Assembly: GCF_017916295.1 (NCBI RefSeq)
Contig: NZ_JAFMSS010000007.1
Span: 62,001 to 126,000 of the forward strand
DNA: 64,000 bases
From: Rubellimicrobium arenae
Lineage (GTDB): Bacteria > Pseudomonadota > Alphaproteobacteria > Rhodobacterales > Rhodobacteraceae
Reading direction: 5' to 3'
Both the position numbers and the translations under genes were made by a program. This document shows, piece by piece, positions 43,974-52,341 of this stretch (the first letter of the stretch is position 1; each line of letters starts with the position of its first letter). The notes below the pieces were generated by a model, which made no database searches, was not told where the DNA came from, and was given only the letters and a program-made list of their open reading frames with translations.

Positions 43974-44807
43974 ATGGCCGCCGTCGGAAAACGCGAACGC
44001 CGGTGGCTCTGGATTGCCGCGATCCCGATGGCGCTCCTGGCGCTGTCGTGCATCTACCCGATCGTCTTCGCGATCAACAACGCGCTGAAGACCTCCAAGG
44101 GCTACATCCTCGACCGCTTCGGGATGGTGACCGATCCCACAGTGCAGAACTTTGCCGACGCCTGGGGGCGGGCGCGGTTCTCGGAGTATTTCGTGAACTC
44201 GGTGCTGGTCACCGCCGGGGCGGTGGGGCTCCTGCTGCTCCTGTCCTCGCTCGTGGGCTTCGCGCTTGCCATGCTGCGGTTTCCGTTCCGGCGGCTGGTG
44301 TTCGTCGCGATCCTGGGCGCGCTGATGATCCCCATCCAGGTGGTGCTGGTGCCCTTCTACCGGACGGTCGAGGGGCTCGGGCTGCTCAACACCCGGGTCG
44401 GGCTGGTGCTGGCCTACACGGCCTTCTTCCTGCCCTTCTCCATCTACCTGATGACCGCCTTCTACCGGGGCCTCCCGCGCGAGCTGCTGGAAGCGGCCCG
44501 GATGGATGGGGCGCGCTTCCTCGAGGTCTGGTGGCACGTCATGCTCCCTCTCGGGCGGCCGGCGCTGCTGACGCTCGGCATCCTCAACACCCTCTACTGC
44601 TGGAACGACGTGCTGATCTCGCTGCTCGTGCTGCAGGACCGGCGCACGCTGATGGTCGGCATCGCCGCGCTGCGGGGGGAATACACCACCAACGTGCCGC
44701 TGCTGGCCGCCGGGATCGTGCTGGCCGCCGCCCCCATCGTCCTCGTGTACCTCGTCTTCCAGCGCCGGATCGTCGGCGGCATCAGCGTGGGCGCGGTGAA
44801 AGGCTGA
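43974..44807 (+). CDS. ABC sugar permease (CUT1, MalG-like)
   Basis: A 277-residue inner-membrane protein with six helices, the EAA loop LLEAARMDGARFLEVWWHVM and the C-terminus QRRIVGGISVGAVKG typical of MalG/UgpE-type permeases. It forms the channel with the preceding MalF-like protein. Confidence 0.93.
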   Translation: MAAVGKRERRWLWIAAIPMALLALSCIYPIVFAINNALKTSKGYILDRFGMVTDPTVQNFADAWGRARFSEYFVNSVLVTAGAVGLLLLLSSLVGFALAMLRFPFRRLVFVAILGALMIPIQVVLVPFYRTVEGLGLLNTRVGLVLAYTAFFLPFSIYLMTAFYRGLPRELLEAARMDGARFLEVWWHVMLPLGRPALLTLGILNTLYCWNDVLISLLVLQDRRTLMVGIAALRGEYTTNVPLLAAGIVLAAAPIVLVYLVFQRRIVGGISVGAVKG

Positions 44808-44809
44808 CC

Positions 44810-45862
44810 ATGATCGACCTTCGCAACGTCTCCAAGCGCTTTGGCGGGATGACCGTCATCGACCGGGTGAACCTGTCGGTCGAGGAAGGCGAGTTCATCG
44901 TCTTCGTCGGCCCCTCGGGCTGCGGCAAGTCCACGCTGCTCCGCATGATCGCGGGGCTCGAGGACATCTCCTCGGGCGATCTCTGGATCGGGGGCGAGCG
45001 GATGACCGACGCCGAGCCCTACGACCGGGGCGTGGCGATGGTGTTCCAGAGCTATGCGCTCTACCCCCACATGACGGTGGCCGAGAACATGGGCTTCGCG
45101 CTCCGCATCCAGGGCGTCGGCGCGGCCGAGCGGCGGCGCATGGTCGAGGCGGCGGCCACCAAGCTGCACCTCGACCACCTGCTCGACCGCAAGCCCGCGG
45201 CGCTCTCGGGCGGGCAGCGCCAGCGCGTCGCCATCGGGCGGGCCATCGTGCGCGATCCCAAGGTGTTCCTGTTCGACGAGCCGCTCTCGAACCTCGACGC
45301 CGAGCTGCGCGTGCAGATGCGGATCGAGATCGCGCGCCTGCACCAGAGCCTTTCGAACACCATGGTCTACGTGACCCACGACCAGACCGAGGCGATGACG
45401 CTGGCCGACCGCATCGTGGTCCTGCGCGCGGGCCGGATCGAGCAGGTCGGGCGTCCCACGGACCTTTACGACGATCCCGACAACATCTTCGTCGCGGGCT
45501 TCATCGGCAGCCCCCGGATGAATTTCCTGCCGGGCGTCGCGACCGGCCCCGCCAGCATCCGCGTCGCGGGGGTGGACGTCCAGGTGCCGGGGCTCGGCAC
45601 GCGCCTCGCGCGCGAGCAGGCGGTCCAGGTCGGACTCCGGCCCGAGCACCTGACCGCGCCCGAAGGCGTGGAGCTGCCCCTCGCCATCGAGGTGGTCGAG
45701 CAGCTTGGCGCGATGGCCTATGTCCATGGCTCCCTGGCCCCCGAGGCTCCGGTCGTGGCGGAATGGCGCGCCGGGCGGCCCTCGGTGGGGGAGCGGGTGC
45801 CGCTTCGGTTCCACCCCCGCGACCTGCGGCTCTTCGACCCTGAGGGGCGGCGGATCCGCTAG
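44810..45862 (+). CDS. ABC sugar importer ATPase (MalK/UgpC-like)
   Basis: A 350-residue ATPase with Walker A GPSGCGKST, Q-loop MVFQSYALYPHMTV, signature LSGGQRQRVAIGRA, Walker B VFLFDEPLSNLD and switch His VTHDQTEAMT. The C-terminal TOBE/MalK regulatory domain is present (VGLRPEHL). It energises the CUT1 importer and closes the operon begun at 40644. Confidence 0.94.
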   Translation: MIDLRNVSKRFGGMTVIDRVNLSVEEGEFIVFVGPSGCGKSTLLRMIAGLEDISSGDLWIGGERMTDAEPYDRGVAMVFQSYALYPHMTVAENMGFALRIQGVGAAERRRMVEAAATKLHLDHLLDRKPAALSGGQRQRVAIGRAIVRDPKVFLFDEPLSNLDAELRVQMRIEIARLHQSLSNTMVYVTHDQTEAMTLADRIVVLRAGRIEQVGRPTDLYDDPDNIFVAGFIGSPRMNFLPGVATGPASIRVAGVDVQVPGLGTRLAREQAVQVGLRPEHLTAPEGVELPLAIEVVEQLGAMAYVHGSLAPEAPVVAEWRAGRPSVGERVPLRFHPRDLRLFDPEGRRIR

Positions 45863-45869
45863 GCCGCGC

Positions 45870-46931
45870 TCAGTCCCGCCCCAGGAACCCCGCCCGGAAG
45901 GGCAGGCGGCGGTGCGCGCCATGCTCCCCGGTGATCTCCACGGCGTCGCCGTCCTCGCGGATGGCGGCGACCGGCTCCCCCGATGGCCAGGCGATGGCGC
46001 CGATGACGTGCCGCACCTCGGCCAGCCCGTCCGCGGCCAGGTCCAGGGCCCCGGGACCGGCCAGGTCGGATTCGGCCGACACGCCCAGCTTGTCGGCGGC
46101 CGCGCCTTCCTCGACCCCCAGGCAGCCGACATGGCGCCCCGACCAGGGGGCATAGTCCCGCCCGCCGTTCGAATGCCAGAACATGGTCATCGGCAGCACC
46201 CGCGCATCCCGGAGCGACAGGTAGAGGTCTCCGTCGCCGGGGCGGGTCACGGCGGTCCAGCCGAGCCGATGGCCCCTGGCCTCGAGGGCGGTGACGAAGT
46301 CCTCGTGCCGGGGCCCCCAGGGATAGCGCGTCAGGTCCACGGGCCCGTCCTGTCCCGGGAAGGCGTGGGGGTCCCGCGACCGCGCCGGATAGGTCAGGGC
46401 TGAGCGGCCGCGGGCCGGGTCGCCTTCCAGCGGGGTCCTGGGCGTTTCCCAAGCCGCCTTGGCCGAGGTGCGGATGATCCCGCCCCGCAGCAGCGAGACG
46501 TTCGCGTGGTTGGCGACCGCCACCCGGCCCGTCCCGCCCACGAAGACGTGGCGCTGGTAGAGGAAGGGATGGCCGTCCTCGACCCGCAGCTCCTTGACCA
46601 CGGTCGCTCCGAACGCCGCCCGGGTCAGGGCCGCCCGCAGCACCCGTCCGGTCCGGTGCACCACCTCCCAGCGCGCGCCGGCGGTCCAGCCATGCAGCGG
46701 CGAGCCGTCCTCGGTGGCCCCGAAGGGCGCGCAGAAGAAATCGCCCTGCAGCTTGGCCATGAGCGGCGCCGTCCCCTCGGGCATGGGCTCGGTCCCGACC
46801 CAGGGCGCCCGGTGCAGCGGCGCGACCGTTTGCCCGCCGTCCGTCACGGCGAGGTCCGTCACCACGCCCCCCTCGGGATCGAAGCCCAGCGTGATCCCGG
46901 CCGCCTCCAGCCGCTCCGTGCCGGCGGTCAT
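45870..46931 (-). CDS. Aldose 1-epimerase-like (galactose mutarotase fold) protein
   Basis: A 353-residue protein with the beta-sandwich pattern of galactose mutarotases: LQGDFFCAPFGATEDGSPLH early, and VLPMTMFWHSNGGRDYAPWS with CLGVEEGAA later. It probably acts on sugar anomers or binds the transported sugar. Its ATG overlaps the stop of the CUT2 ATPase gene (ATGA), so it belongs to that operon. Confidence 0.75.
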   Translation of the reverse strand: MTAGTERLEAAGITLGFDPEGGVVTDLAVTDGGQTVAPLHRAPWVGTEPMPEGTAPLMAKLQGDFFCAPFGATEDGSPLHGWTAGARWEVVHRTGRVLRAALTRAAFGATVVKELRVEDGHPFLYQRHVFVGGTGRVAVANHANVSLLRGGIIRTSAKAAWETPRTPLEGDPARGRSALTYPARSRDPHAFPGQDGPVDLTRYPWGPRHEDFVTALEARGHRLGWTAVTRPGDGDLYLSLRDARVLPMTMFWHSNGGRDYAPWSGRHVGCLGVEEGAAADKLGVSAESDLAGPGALDLAADGLAEVRHVIGAIAWPSGEPVAAIREDGDAVEITGEHGAHRRLPFRAGFLGRD

Positions 46932-47683
46932 GCAGCCATGTGCTCGCCGGTGATGATGTCCTCGACCTGCTGGATCGAGGAGGTGCGGGGGCTCAGGTCG
47001 TCGGCCACCACGGTCCCCCGCCGCATGACCACGATCCGGTCCACGACCTGGAAGACGTGGTGGATGTTGTGGGCGATGAACACGCAGGAATGCCCGGTGT
47101 CCCGCGCCTCGCGCACGAAGCGGAGCACGCCCTGCGTTTCGGCCACGCCCAGGTTGTTCGTGGGTTCGTCGAGGATGATGAGGTCGCTGTCGAAGTACAT
47201 CGCGCGGGCGATGGCGACGGCCTGCCGCTCCCCGCCCGACAGAGAGCCGATGGGCGTGGTGGGCGGGATGTTCTTGGAGATGCCGACCCGCTTCAGCAGG
47301 TCGGCCGCGACGGCGTTCATCCGGTCGAGGTCCAGCCGGTCGAGGATCCCGGCGCCCTTCCGAAGCTCCCGCCCCAGGAACAGGTTCCGCGCGATGGACA
47401 GCTGTGGCACCAGCGCCGAATCCTGGTAGATCGTCTCGATCCCGTTGGCGATCGCGTCCAGCGTCGAGCGCATCTGGACCGGCCGGCCCTTGATGCGGAT
47501 CTCGCCGCTCGTGTAGGCCACCGCGCCCGAGAGCACCTTGATCAGCGTGGACTTGCCCGCGCCGTTGTCGCCCAGGAGCCCCACGATCTCGCCGCGCTCG
47601 ATCCTGAGGTTGACGCTGCGCAGGGCGTGGACGCGGCCGTAGAACTTCTCGATCTGCCGCATCTCGACCAGGGTTTCGGCCAT
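46928..47683 (-). CDS. ABC sugar importer ATPase (CUT2, single domain)
   Basis: A 251-residue ATPase with Walker A GDNGAGKST, signature LSGGERQAVAIARA, Walker B LIILDEPTNNLG and switch region FIAHNIHHVF. It is one ATPase domain, like FrcA, and not the double-domain RbsA type. It starts 2 bases after the permease stop and would work as a homodimer with that permease. Confidence 0.93.
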   Translation of the reverse strand: MAETLVEMRQIEKFYGRVHALRSVNLRIERGEIVGLLGDNGAGKSTLIKVLSGAVAYTSGEIRIKGRPVQMRSTLDAIANGIETIYQDSALVPQLSIARNLFLGRELRKGAGILDRLDLDRMNAVAADLLKRVGISKNIPPTTPIGSLSGGERQAVAIARAMYFDSDLIILDEPTNNLGVAETQGVLRFVREARDTGHSCVFIAHNIHHVFQVVDRIVVMRRGTVVADDLSPRTSSIQQVEDIITGEHMAA

Positions 47684-47685
47684 GG

Positions 47686-48711
47686 TCACACCCCCGCGTT
47701 GTGCCGGCGCTCGAGGCCGGAATGGAGAGCCATCATTCCCAGGATGATCGCGCCGATGAAGATGTTGTAGGCCAGGCCCGGCACGCCGATCATGACGATC
47801 CCGTTCCGCATGAGCCGCAGGATCAGCACGCCCAGCACCGTGCCCAGGATGGTCCCGCGCCCGCCGGTCAGGACCGTGCCGCCGATCACCACCATGGCGA
47901 TGACCTCGAGCTCGTAGCCCGTGCCGGAGTTGGGGTTCGCCGCCGAGACGCGGATCGAGGAGATGATCCCGGCAAAGGCGGCCATCAGCGCCGACACCAT
48001 GAAGAGCGCGACCTTGACGCGGCTGATCTTCACGCCCCGGTTCCGGGCGGCCCCGGGGTTGCCCCCGGTGGCCTGGATCCAGTTCCCGAAGCGCGTCCGG
48101 GTCAGGGCATAGTGGAACATGACGGCGAGGAGGATGAACCAGATCAGGCTCATGTAGATCCGGAGGCCGCCGATGTAGAAGTCGCCGACGAGCACGGTGG
48201 CGAGCCACTGCTCGCCCGCGTTCCAGGTCCGCTGCGGAAAGCCGTCGGTCAGCCACAGCGCCGAGCCCCGCACGACAAGGAGCATCCCCAGGGTCACCAG
48301 GAAGCTCGGGATCCCGAGCCGCGTGACGAAGAGGCCGTTGGCGAGCCCGATGACCAGCGCCACGAGGAGCGCCGCCAGGAAGGCCAGCGGCAACGGCAGG
48401 ATTTCGGTGTTGAACAGGGTCCACATGACCACCGGCGCGAAGCCGAAGACCGATCCCACGGACAGGTCGAACTCGCCCGCTGTCATCAGCATCGTCATCG
48501 CCAGCGCGATGAAGCCCAGTTCCACCGTGAAGGTCAGCGCGTTCCCGATGTTGGTGAGCGACAGGAACGCCGGGTTGATCGCCGTGAACACCACGAGCAT
48601 GACCACGAGGAGCACGAGCGGGCCGAACTCGGGCTGGGCGATGAAGGCGCGGAGCAGGCCCGGCCCGCGGGCGGGGGCTCCCGGCGGGAGGGCGGTGGTT
48701 CGGTCGGACAT
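47686..48711 (-). CDS. ABC sugar permease (CUT2, FrcC/RbsC-like)
   Basis: A 341-residue inner-membrane protein with about 8-10 helices and the CUT2 signatures AGEFDLSVGSVFGF and GGTVLTGGRGTILGTVLGV. As a single permease gene it would form a homodimer. It stands between the binding-protein and ATPase genes of the same importer. Confidence 0.92.
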   Translation of the reverse strand: MSDRTTALPPGAPARGPGLLRAFIAQPEFGPLVLLVVMLVVFTAINPAFLSLTNIGNALTFTVELGFIALAMTMLMTAGEFDLSVGSVFGFAPVVMWTLFNTEILPLPLAFLAALLVALVIGLANGLFVTRLGIPSFLVTLGMLLVVRGSALWLTDGFPQRTWNAGEQWLATVLVGDFYIGGLRIYMSLIWFILLAVMFHYALTRTRFGNWIQATGGNPGAARNRGVKISRVKVALFMVSALMAAFAGIISSIRVSAANPNSGTGYELEVIAMVVIGGTVLTGGRGTILGTVLGVLILRLMRNGIVMIGVPGLAYNIFIGAIILGMMALHSGLERRHNAGV

Positions 48712-48738
48712 GGAGGTCCCCTGGTGGGAAGGGTCGGG

Positions 48739-48765
48739 GCCGCCCGTTCGGCAGGGACGGGCGGC
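48739..48765 (-). terminator. Intra-operon hairpin after the CUT2 binding-protein gene
   Basis: GCCGCCCGT (48739-48747) pairs perfectly with ACGGGCGGC (48757-48765), a 9-bp stem with a 9-base loop, in the 64-base gap between the binding-protein stop and the permease start. There is no T-run. Such stems often protect or partly end the transcript so that the binding protein is made in excess. Confidence 0.65.
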
Positions 48766-48775
48766 AGGGGGGAGG

Positions 48776-49723
48776 TCAGTTGCCGCCGCCCGACATGATG
48801 TCGTGGTACACCTGCGCGGTGTCCTTTTCGTAGAGCGCGCCAGTGATGATGTCGAAGCCGATCGGCACGCCGCCCGACTCCATCAGGAGGGAGGACAGGC
48901 AGAGATAGGAGGTCGCCTGCGGGTCCTGCCACATGGCGGCGTTGACGTAGCCGTCCAGCACCTCCTGCGTGGTGTCGAGGCTGTTGCCCCAGCCCACGAC
49001 CGGGATCGAGCCGGGCGCGATCCCCGCCTGGTCGAAGACCCGCTTGATCGAGCCCGTGACCAGGTCGCCCAGCCCGATGATGGCCGTCACCTTGCCCTGG
49101 TTGGCGGTCATGTAGTCCGTCATCCGGGTGATGATCTCGGCCTGGTCGAGCGTCGCGTCCGTCACCTCCCAGGTGATGCCCAAGGGCTCGAAGACCTCGG
49201 CGATGGCCTTCTCCTCCTCGACGCCGTAGGAGGCGCCGGGCACCTCGACGGGCATCCAGACGAAATCGCCCTCCTTCACGAGCTGGTTGTCCACCAGGTA
49301 CTGCGCCCACTGGCGGCCGACCTCGTGGAGATCGCCGCCCACATAGGCGTTCCAGTCGGGCGCGTCGTCCGAGGTGTTGAAGTTGATGATCGGGATGCCG
49401 GCCGCACGGGCCTCGGCCACCACGTCGACCATGCTGCCCGGGTCGGGGCTCGTGGAGCAGATCCCGTCGGCTCCGGCGGCGATCGCGGCGCGCACCGCCT
49501 CCTGCTGCGAGGGCACGTCCCCCGAATGGAACGAGGTGTTCACCGTCTGGCCGGTGTCGGCGGCCCATTGCTCGGCCCCTTGCAGGAAGTAGGTCCAGAC
49601 GGGGTCGGCCGGCGACCCGTGGGACACCCAGTAGAAGGTCTTGGCCTCCTGCTCCTGCGCCAGGGCCAGGGTCGGCCCGATGGCCAGGGCGGCTGCCGTG
49701 GCCAGGAACGTGCGTCTCAGCAT
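48776..49723 (-). CDS. ABC sugar-binding protein (CUT2, periplasmic binding protein)
   Basis: A 315-residue periplasmic binding protein of the ribose-binding type. The signal peptide is MLRRTFLATAAALAIGPTLA; the mature part has the Rossmann-like repeats of this family (AGADGICSTSPDPGSMVDVV, GIPIINFNTSDDAPDWNAYV, IPVVGWGNSLDTTQEVLDGY). It leads a CUT2 operon with permease, ATPase and mutarotase-like genes. The first ATG after a GGACGAC leader (49723) gives a clean signal peptide; the frame is open further upstream. Confidence 0.92.
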   Translation of the reverse strand: MLRRTFLATAAALAIGPTLALAQEQEAKTFYWVSHGSPADPVWTYFLQGAEQWAADTGQTVNTSFHSGDVPSQQEAVRAAIAAGADGICSTSPDPGSMVDVVAEARAAGIPIINFNTSDDAPDWNAYVGGDLHEVGRQWAQYLVDNQLVKEGDFVWMPVEVPGASYGVEEEKAIAEVFEPLGITWEVTDATLDQAEIITRMTDYMTANQGKVTAIIGLGDLVTGSIKRVFDQAGIAPGSIPVVGWGNSLDTTQEVLDGYVNAAMWQDPQATSYLCLSSLLMESGGVPIGFDIITGALYEKDTAQVYHDIMSGGGN

Positions 49724-50138
49724 GGTCGTCGTCCTCCGGTTGGTCGCGCGGGGCTCTGGCGGCCCCTGCGCGGAAAACGGGCGCCTGGTCTCCGGGCGGC
49801 GTGGCCGCCTGGATCGTCGCCGGCGCGGGCTGGGCGCCCCGGGGGGCCCGCGCGGTCCGCAGCGCGACGCCGGTTGGGCGCCGCGGAGAAGGTCGGGGGC
49901 CGCGTCCGTCGGACGGCGAGGTCCCGGGAACCGGCCGGGCGGCGTGAGCCACGGATCCGGCCTCATTGGTGTCGAACGCGGCTGACGTTCTGTCAACCCG
50001 ACGTGAGGGCCGCCAAGGCGGTTCCGTGCGCCCGGGCAGGGCCGGCTGTGCCGATTGACGCTTGGTGTCCGGCGCTAGCTCCTGTCATAACGGAGCGGAC
50101 ATCAATGGTCCGCCGCGATCAACAGGAGGAGCTGCGTC
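49724..50138. other. Intergenic region between divergent genes
   Basis: About 415 bases between the CUT2 binding-protein start (minus) and the rhodanese start (plus). It must hold the promoters of both. TTGACG at 50055-50060 is a possible -35 for the rhodanese gene but no -10 at the right distance is clear. No gene seen. Confidence 0.5.
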
Positions 50139-50513
50139 ATGAAGACGGCCAAGGATTATCTCGACGAGGCCAACAATCAGGTGCCCCGCGTGCCGGTCGA
50201 GGACGCCATGAAGAAGCACGCCGAGGGCAACGCGCTGTTCATCGACGTGCGCGATTCGGGCGCCATCGCCAAGACCGGGACCATCGCCGGCGCCGCCCGC
50301 GTGCCCCGTGGCTTCATGGAGTTCGCCGCCGACGATTCATCGCAGTACCACAACCCGGTCCTGAAGAAGGATGCGGAGATCTACCTGGTCTGCGGCGCGG
50401 GCGGGCAGGCGGCTCTGGCGGGCAAGACCCTGAAGGAGATGGGATTCACCAACGTCAGCAACATCGGCGGCATCGGCGACTGGAAGAACGCCGGCGGCCC
50501 GATGGAGGAGTGA
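50139..50513 (+). CDS. Rhodanese-like domain protein
   Basis: A 124-residue single-domain rhodanese. The active-site loop is LVCGAGGQAAL with the nucleophile Cys; FIDVRDSGA and the C-terminal NIGGIGDWKNAGGP are standard. It would carry a persulfide sulphur in the cytoplasm. AGGAGGAG precedes the ATG. No sulphur-metabolism genes are next to it. Confidence 0.92.
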   Translation: MKTAKDYLDEANNQVPRVPVEDAMKKHAEGNALFIDVRDSGAIAKTGTIAGAARVPRGFMEFAADDSSQYHNPVLKKDAEIYLVCGAGGQAALAGKTLKEMGFTNVSNIGGIGDWKNAGGPMEE

Positions 50514-50604
50514 CGGAAGGCCGCTGACGCCCGGGCCCATGGCCCCTTGGCGCAACGGCGCCGCGGGGCTAACAGGCGCCCGGACAGCGATCGGGAACGC
50601 GCGC

Positions 50605-50769
50605 ATGGATCTTATGACCTACGACCCGGCCTTGCCCGAGCTGCCGCTCCTGCGCGGGCTGCGGCTCCCCGGCAACGGAACGCCGCCGCCGCGCTTCGAC
50701 TGGGCGGACTATGTGATCCGCCTGGCCAAGGCCGTCGCCGAGCGGAGCGGGGGAACCCCGAACGGCTAG
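50605..50769 (+). CDS. Possible small protein of unknown function
   Basis: A 54-residue reading frame (MDLMTYDPALPELPLLRGLR at its start, then FDWADYVIRLAKAVAERSGG). The residue make-up is protein-like, but the ribosome site is weak, and an ATG nine bases further on or one upstream at 50539 could start it. It ends overlapping the ScfR-like gene by 4 bases. No family known. Confidence 0.4.
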   Translation: MDLMTYDPALPELPLLRGLRLPGNGTPPPRFDWADYVIRLAKAVAERSGGTPNG

Positions 50770-52193
50770 CGCCCGAAGGGCGACAGCCCCCGCGTGGCCT
50801 CGCTGAGGTCGAGCCCGCCCAGGAGCGGCGGCGCCGCCCGGCTGGGGCAGTTGGGGCGCTCGCAAAGGCGGCAGTTCACTCCGATCCCCGTCGCCGCCAT
50901 CTCCCGCAGGCCTCGCGCATAGACCAGCTGCGGCGCGAACCGCTCCTCGCAGCCCAGGCCCACGGCGAAGGCGGGCTCGGGCTCGCCCCAGGGCACCGCC
51001 AGCCGGCGCACCATCCGCGCGACCGAGAACCAGCGCTTTCCATCCGGCATCTCGACCAGTTGCGTCAGCGTCCGCCCCGGATGGCGGAACACGTCGTGCA
51101 GGTTCCAGCGGGGGCAGGTCCCTCCGAAGCGCGAAAAGGGGAACGCGCCGGACGAGAACCGCTTGGACACGTTCCCGGCGTTGTCCACCCGCACCATGAA
51201 GAACGGCACGCCCCGCGCCGAGGGGCGGGACAGGGTCGTGAGCCGGTGCGCCACCTGTTCGAAGCTCGCGCCGAAGCGTGCCCCCAGCATGTCCACGTCG
51301 TAGCCCAGGTCCTGCGCCGCCGCGAGGAAGCGCCCGTAGGGCATCATGAGCGCCGCGGCGAAGTAGTTCGACAGGGTGATCCGCCCGAGCTTGCGCGCCT
51401 GGGCGTCGCGAAGGTCAGAGGACGCCAGGAGCGCGTCCACGACGTCGCCCGCCTCGAGCAGGCCGACCTGGTAGGCCGCCTGGAAGGCCCGCCCGGCGGG
51501 CTCCATGAGTTCGGAGATCATCAGCTTGCGCCGATGGCGGTCATAGTGGCGCAGGGTGACACCCATCTCCTTGTGGGACATGACCTGCACCCGGATGCCG
51601 TGCCGCGCCCGCAACCGGAGGGTGAGCGCATGGAGGAGGTCGCCGTCCACCTGGACCAGCTCCGCGCTGAGGCTCTCGGCCGCGTCCTCCAGGGCCGGAA
51701 AATGGTTGTTGCCCTGCTGCAGGAGGGCGCGGACCTGCTCGACCGCGTCGCTGCCCTGGGAGGCCGACGCTCCGCGCTCCGCCTCCGAGCGTTCGCCCGC
51801 GAGGCCCGATCCCAGCTCCGCCGCCCCGGCATAGGCGGCGTGGAGCCGCTTGAAGGCCGCAAGAAGGGTGGGGGCCTGCTCCAGGGCGGCCCGCACCTCG
51901 GCCCGCGGCACCTGGAGCGGCGCCAGCAGAGGGTCGGCCAGCACTTCCTCGATCTCGGAGGCCCCCTGCGAGTCCTCCGCCCCGGCAAAGTCGCGGGCGT
52001 CGATGGCATAGGTTTCCGAGAGCCGGATGAGGAGCTGCGCGGTCAGCGGCCTTTGGTTGCGCTCGACGAGGTTGAGATAGCTGACCGAGATGCCCAGTTC
52101 CGCCGCCATCGCGCTTTGCGACAGGCCCAGGGTGGCGCGCAGGCGACGCAGCTGCGCCCCGGCCATGATCTTGCGCCGTCCGCTCCCATCCAT
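50766..52193 (-). CDS. ScfR/RamB-type XRE regulator of acetate/short-chain acyl metabolism
   Basis: A 475-residue regulator: an XRE helix-turn-helix (LRRLRATLGLSQSAMAAELG, SVSYLNLVERNQRPL), an IrrE/ImmA-like DUF955 middle domain whose HExxH is missing, as is usual in this subgroup, and a C-terminal DUF2083 domain with the Cys motif CRLCERPNCPSR. Such regulators sense short-chain acyl-CoA state and control glyoxylate-shunt or methylcitrate genes. It is divergent from isocitrate lyase; repeated TTTACAA/TTTGACAA elements lie in between. Confidence 0.9.
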   Translation of the reverse strand: MDGSGRRKIMAGAQLRRLRATLGLSQSAMAAELGISVSYLNLVERNQRPLTAQLLIRLSETYAIDARDFAGAEDSQGASEIEEVLADPLLAPLQVPRAEVRAALEQAPTLLAAFKRLHAAYAGAAELGSGLAGERSEAERGASASQGSDAVEQVRALLQQGNNHFPALEDAAESLSAELVQVDGDLLHALTLRLRARHGIRVQVMSHKEMGVTLRHYDRHRRKLMISELMEPAGRAFQAAYQVGLLEAGDVVDALLASSDLRDAQARKLGRITLSNYFAAALMMPYGRFLAAAQDLGYDVDMLGARFGASFEQVAHRLTTLSRPSARGVPFFMVRVDNAGNVSKRFSSGAFPFSRFGGTCPRWNLHDVFRHPGRTLTQLVEMPDGKRWFSVARMVRRLAVPWGEPEPAFAVGLGCEERFAPQLVYARGLREMAATGIGVNCRLCERPNCPSRAAPPLLGGLDLSEATRGLSPFGR

Positions 52194-52203
52194 GCCGGAC
52201 TCC

Positions 52204-52254
52204 TGTCAAATCAGATACAGATTTACAAATGACAAGCTGTACAGGTTTGACAAG
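52204..52254. promoter_or_regulatory. Repeated half-sites, likely ScfR/RamB operator
   Basis: TGTCAAAT (52204-52211), ATTTACAAATGACAA (52221-52235) and TTTGACAAG (52246-52254) are related AT-rich elements in both directions, packed into 50 bases right upstream of the regulator gene and facing isocitrate lyase. They are strikingly AT-rich for this genome and resemble the AAAGTTTGCAAA-like sites of RamB-type proteins only in general form. Confidence 0.55.
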
Positions 52255-52341
52255 TCATCCTTTCGGCTGAGCTGTCCGTCTTGTTCCGACGCTGCGCTGC
52301 CGCAAGATCAGGACCATACCGATCGCAAGGAATGACCCCCG

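Noticed and set aside
50766..52193. Metallopeptidase activity for the DUF955 domain of the ScfR-like regulator
   Set aside because: The HExxH motif is absent; the domain serves as a sensor in this regulator subgroup.
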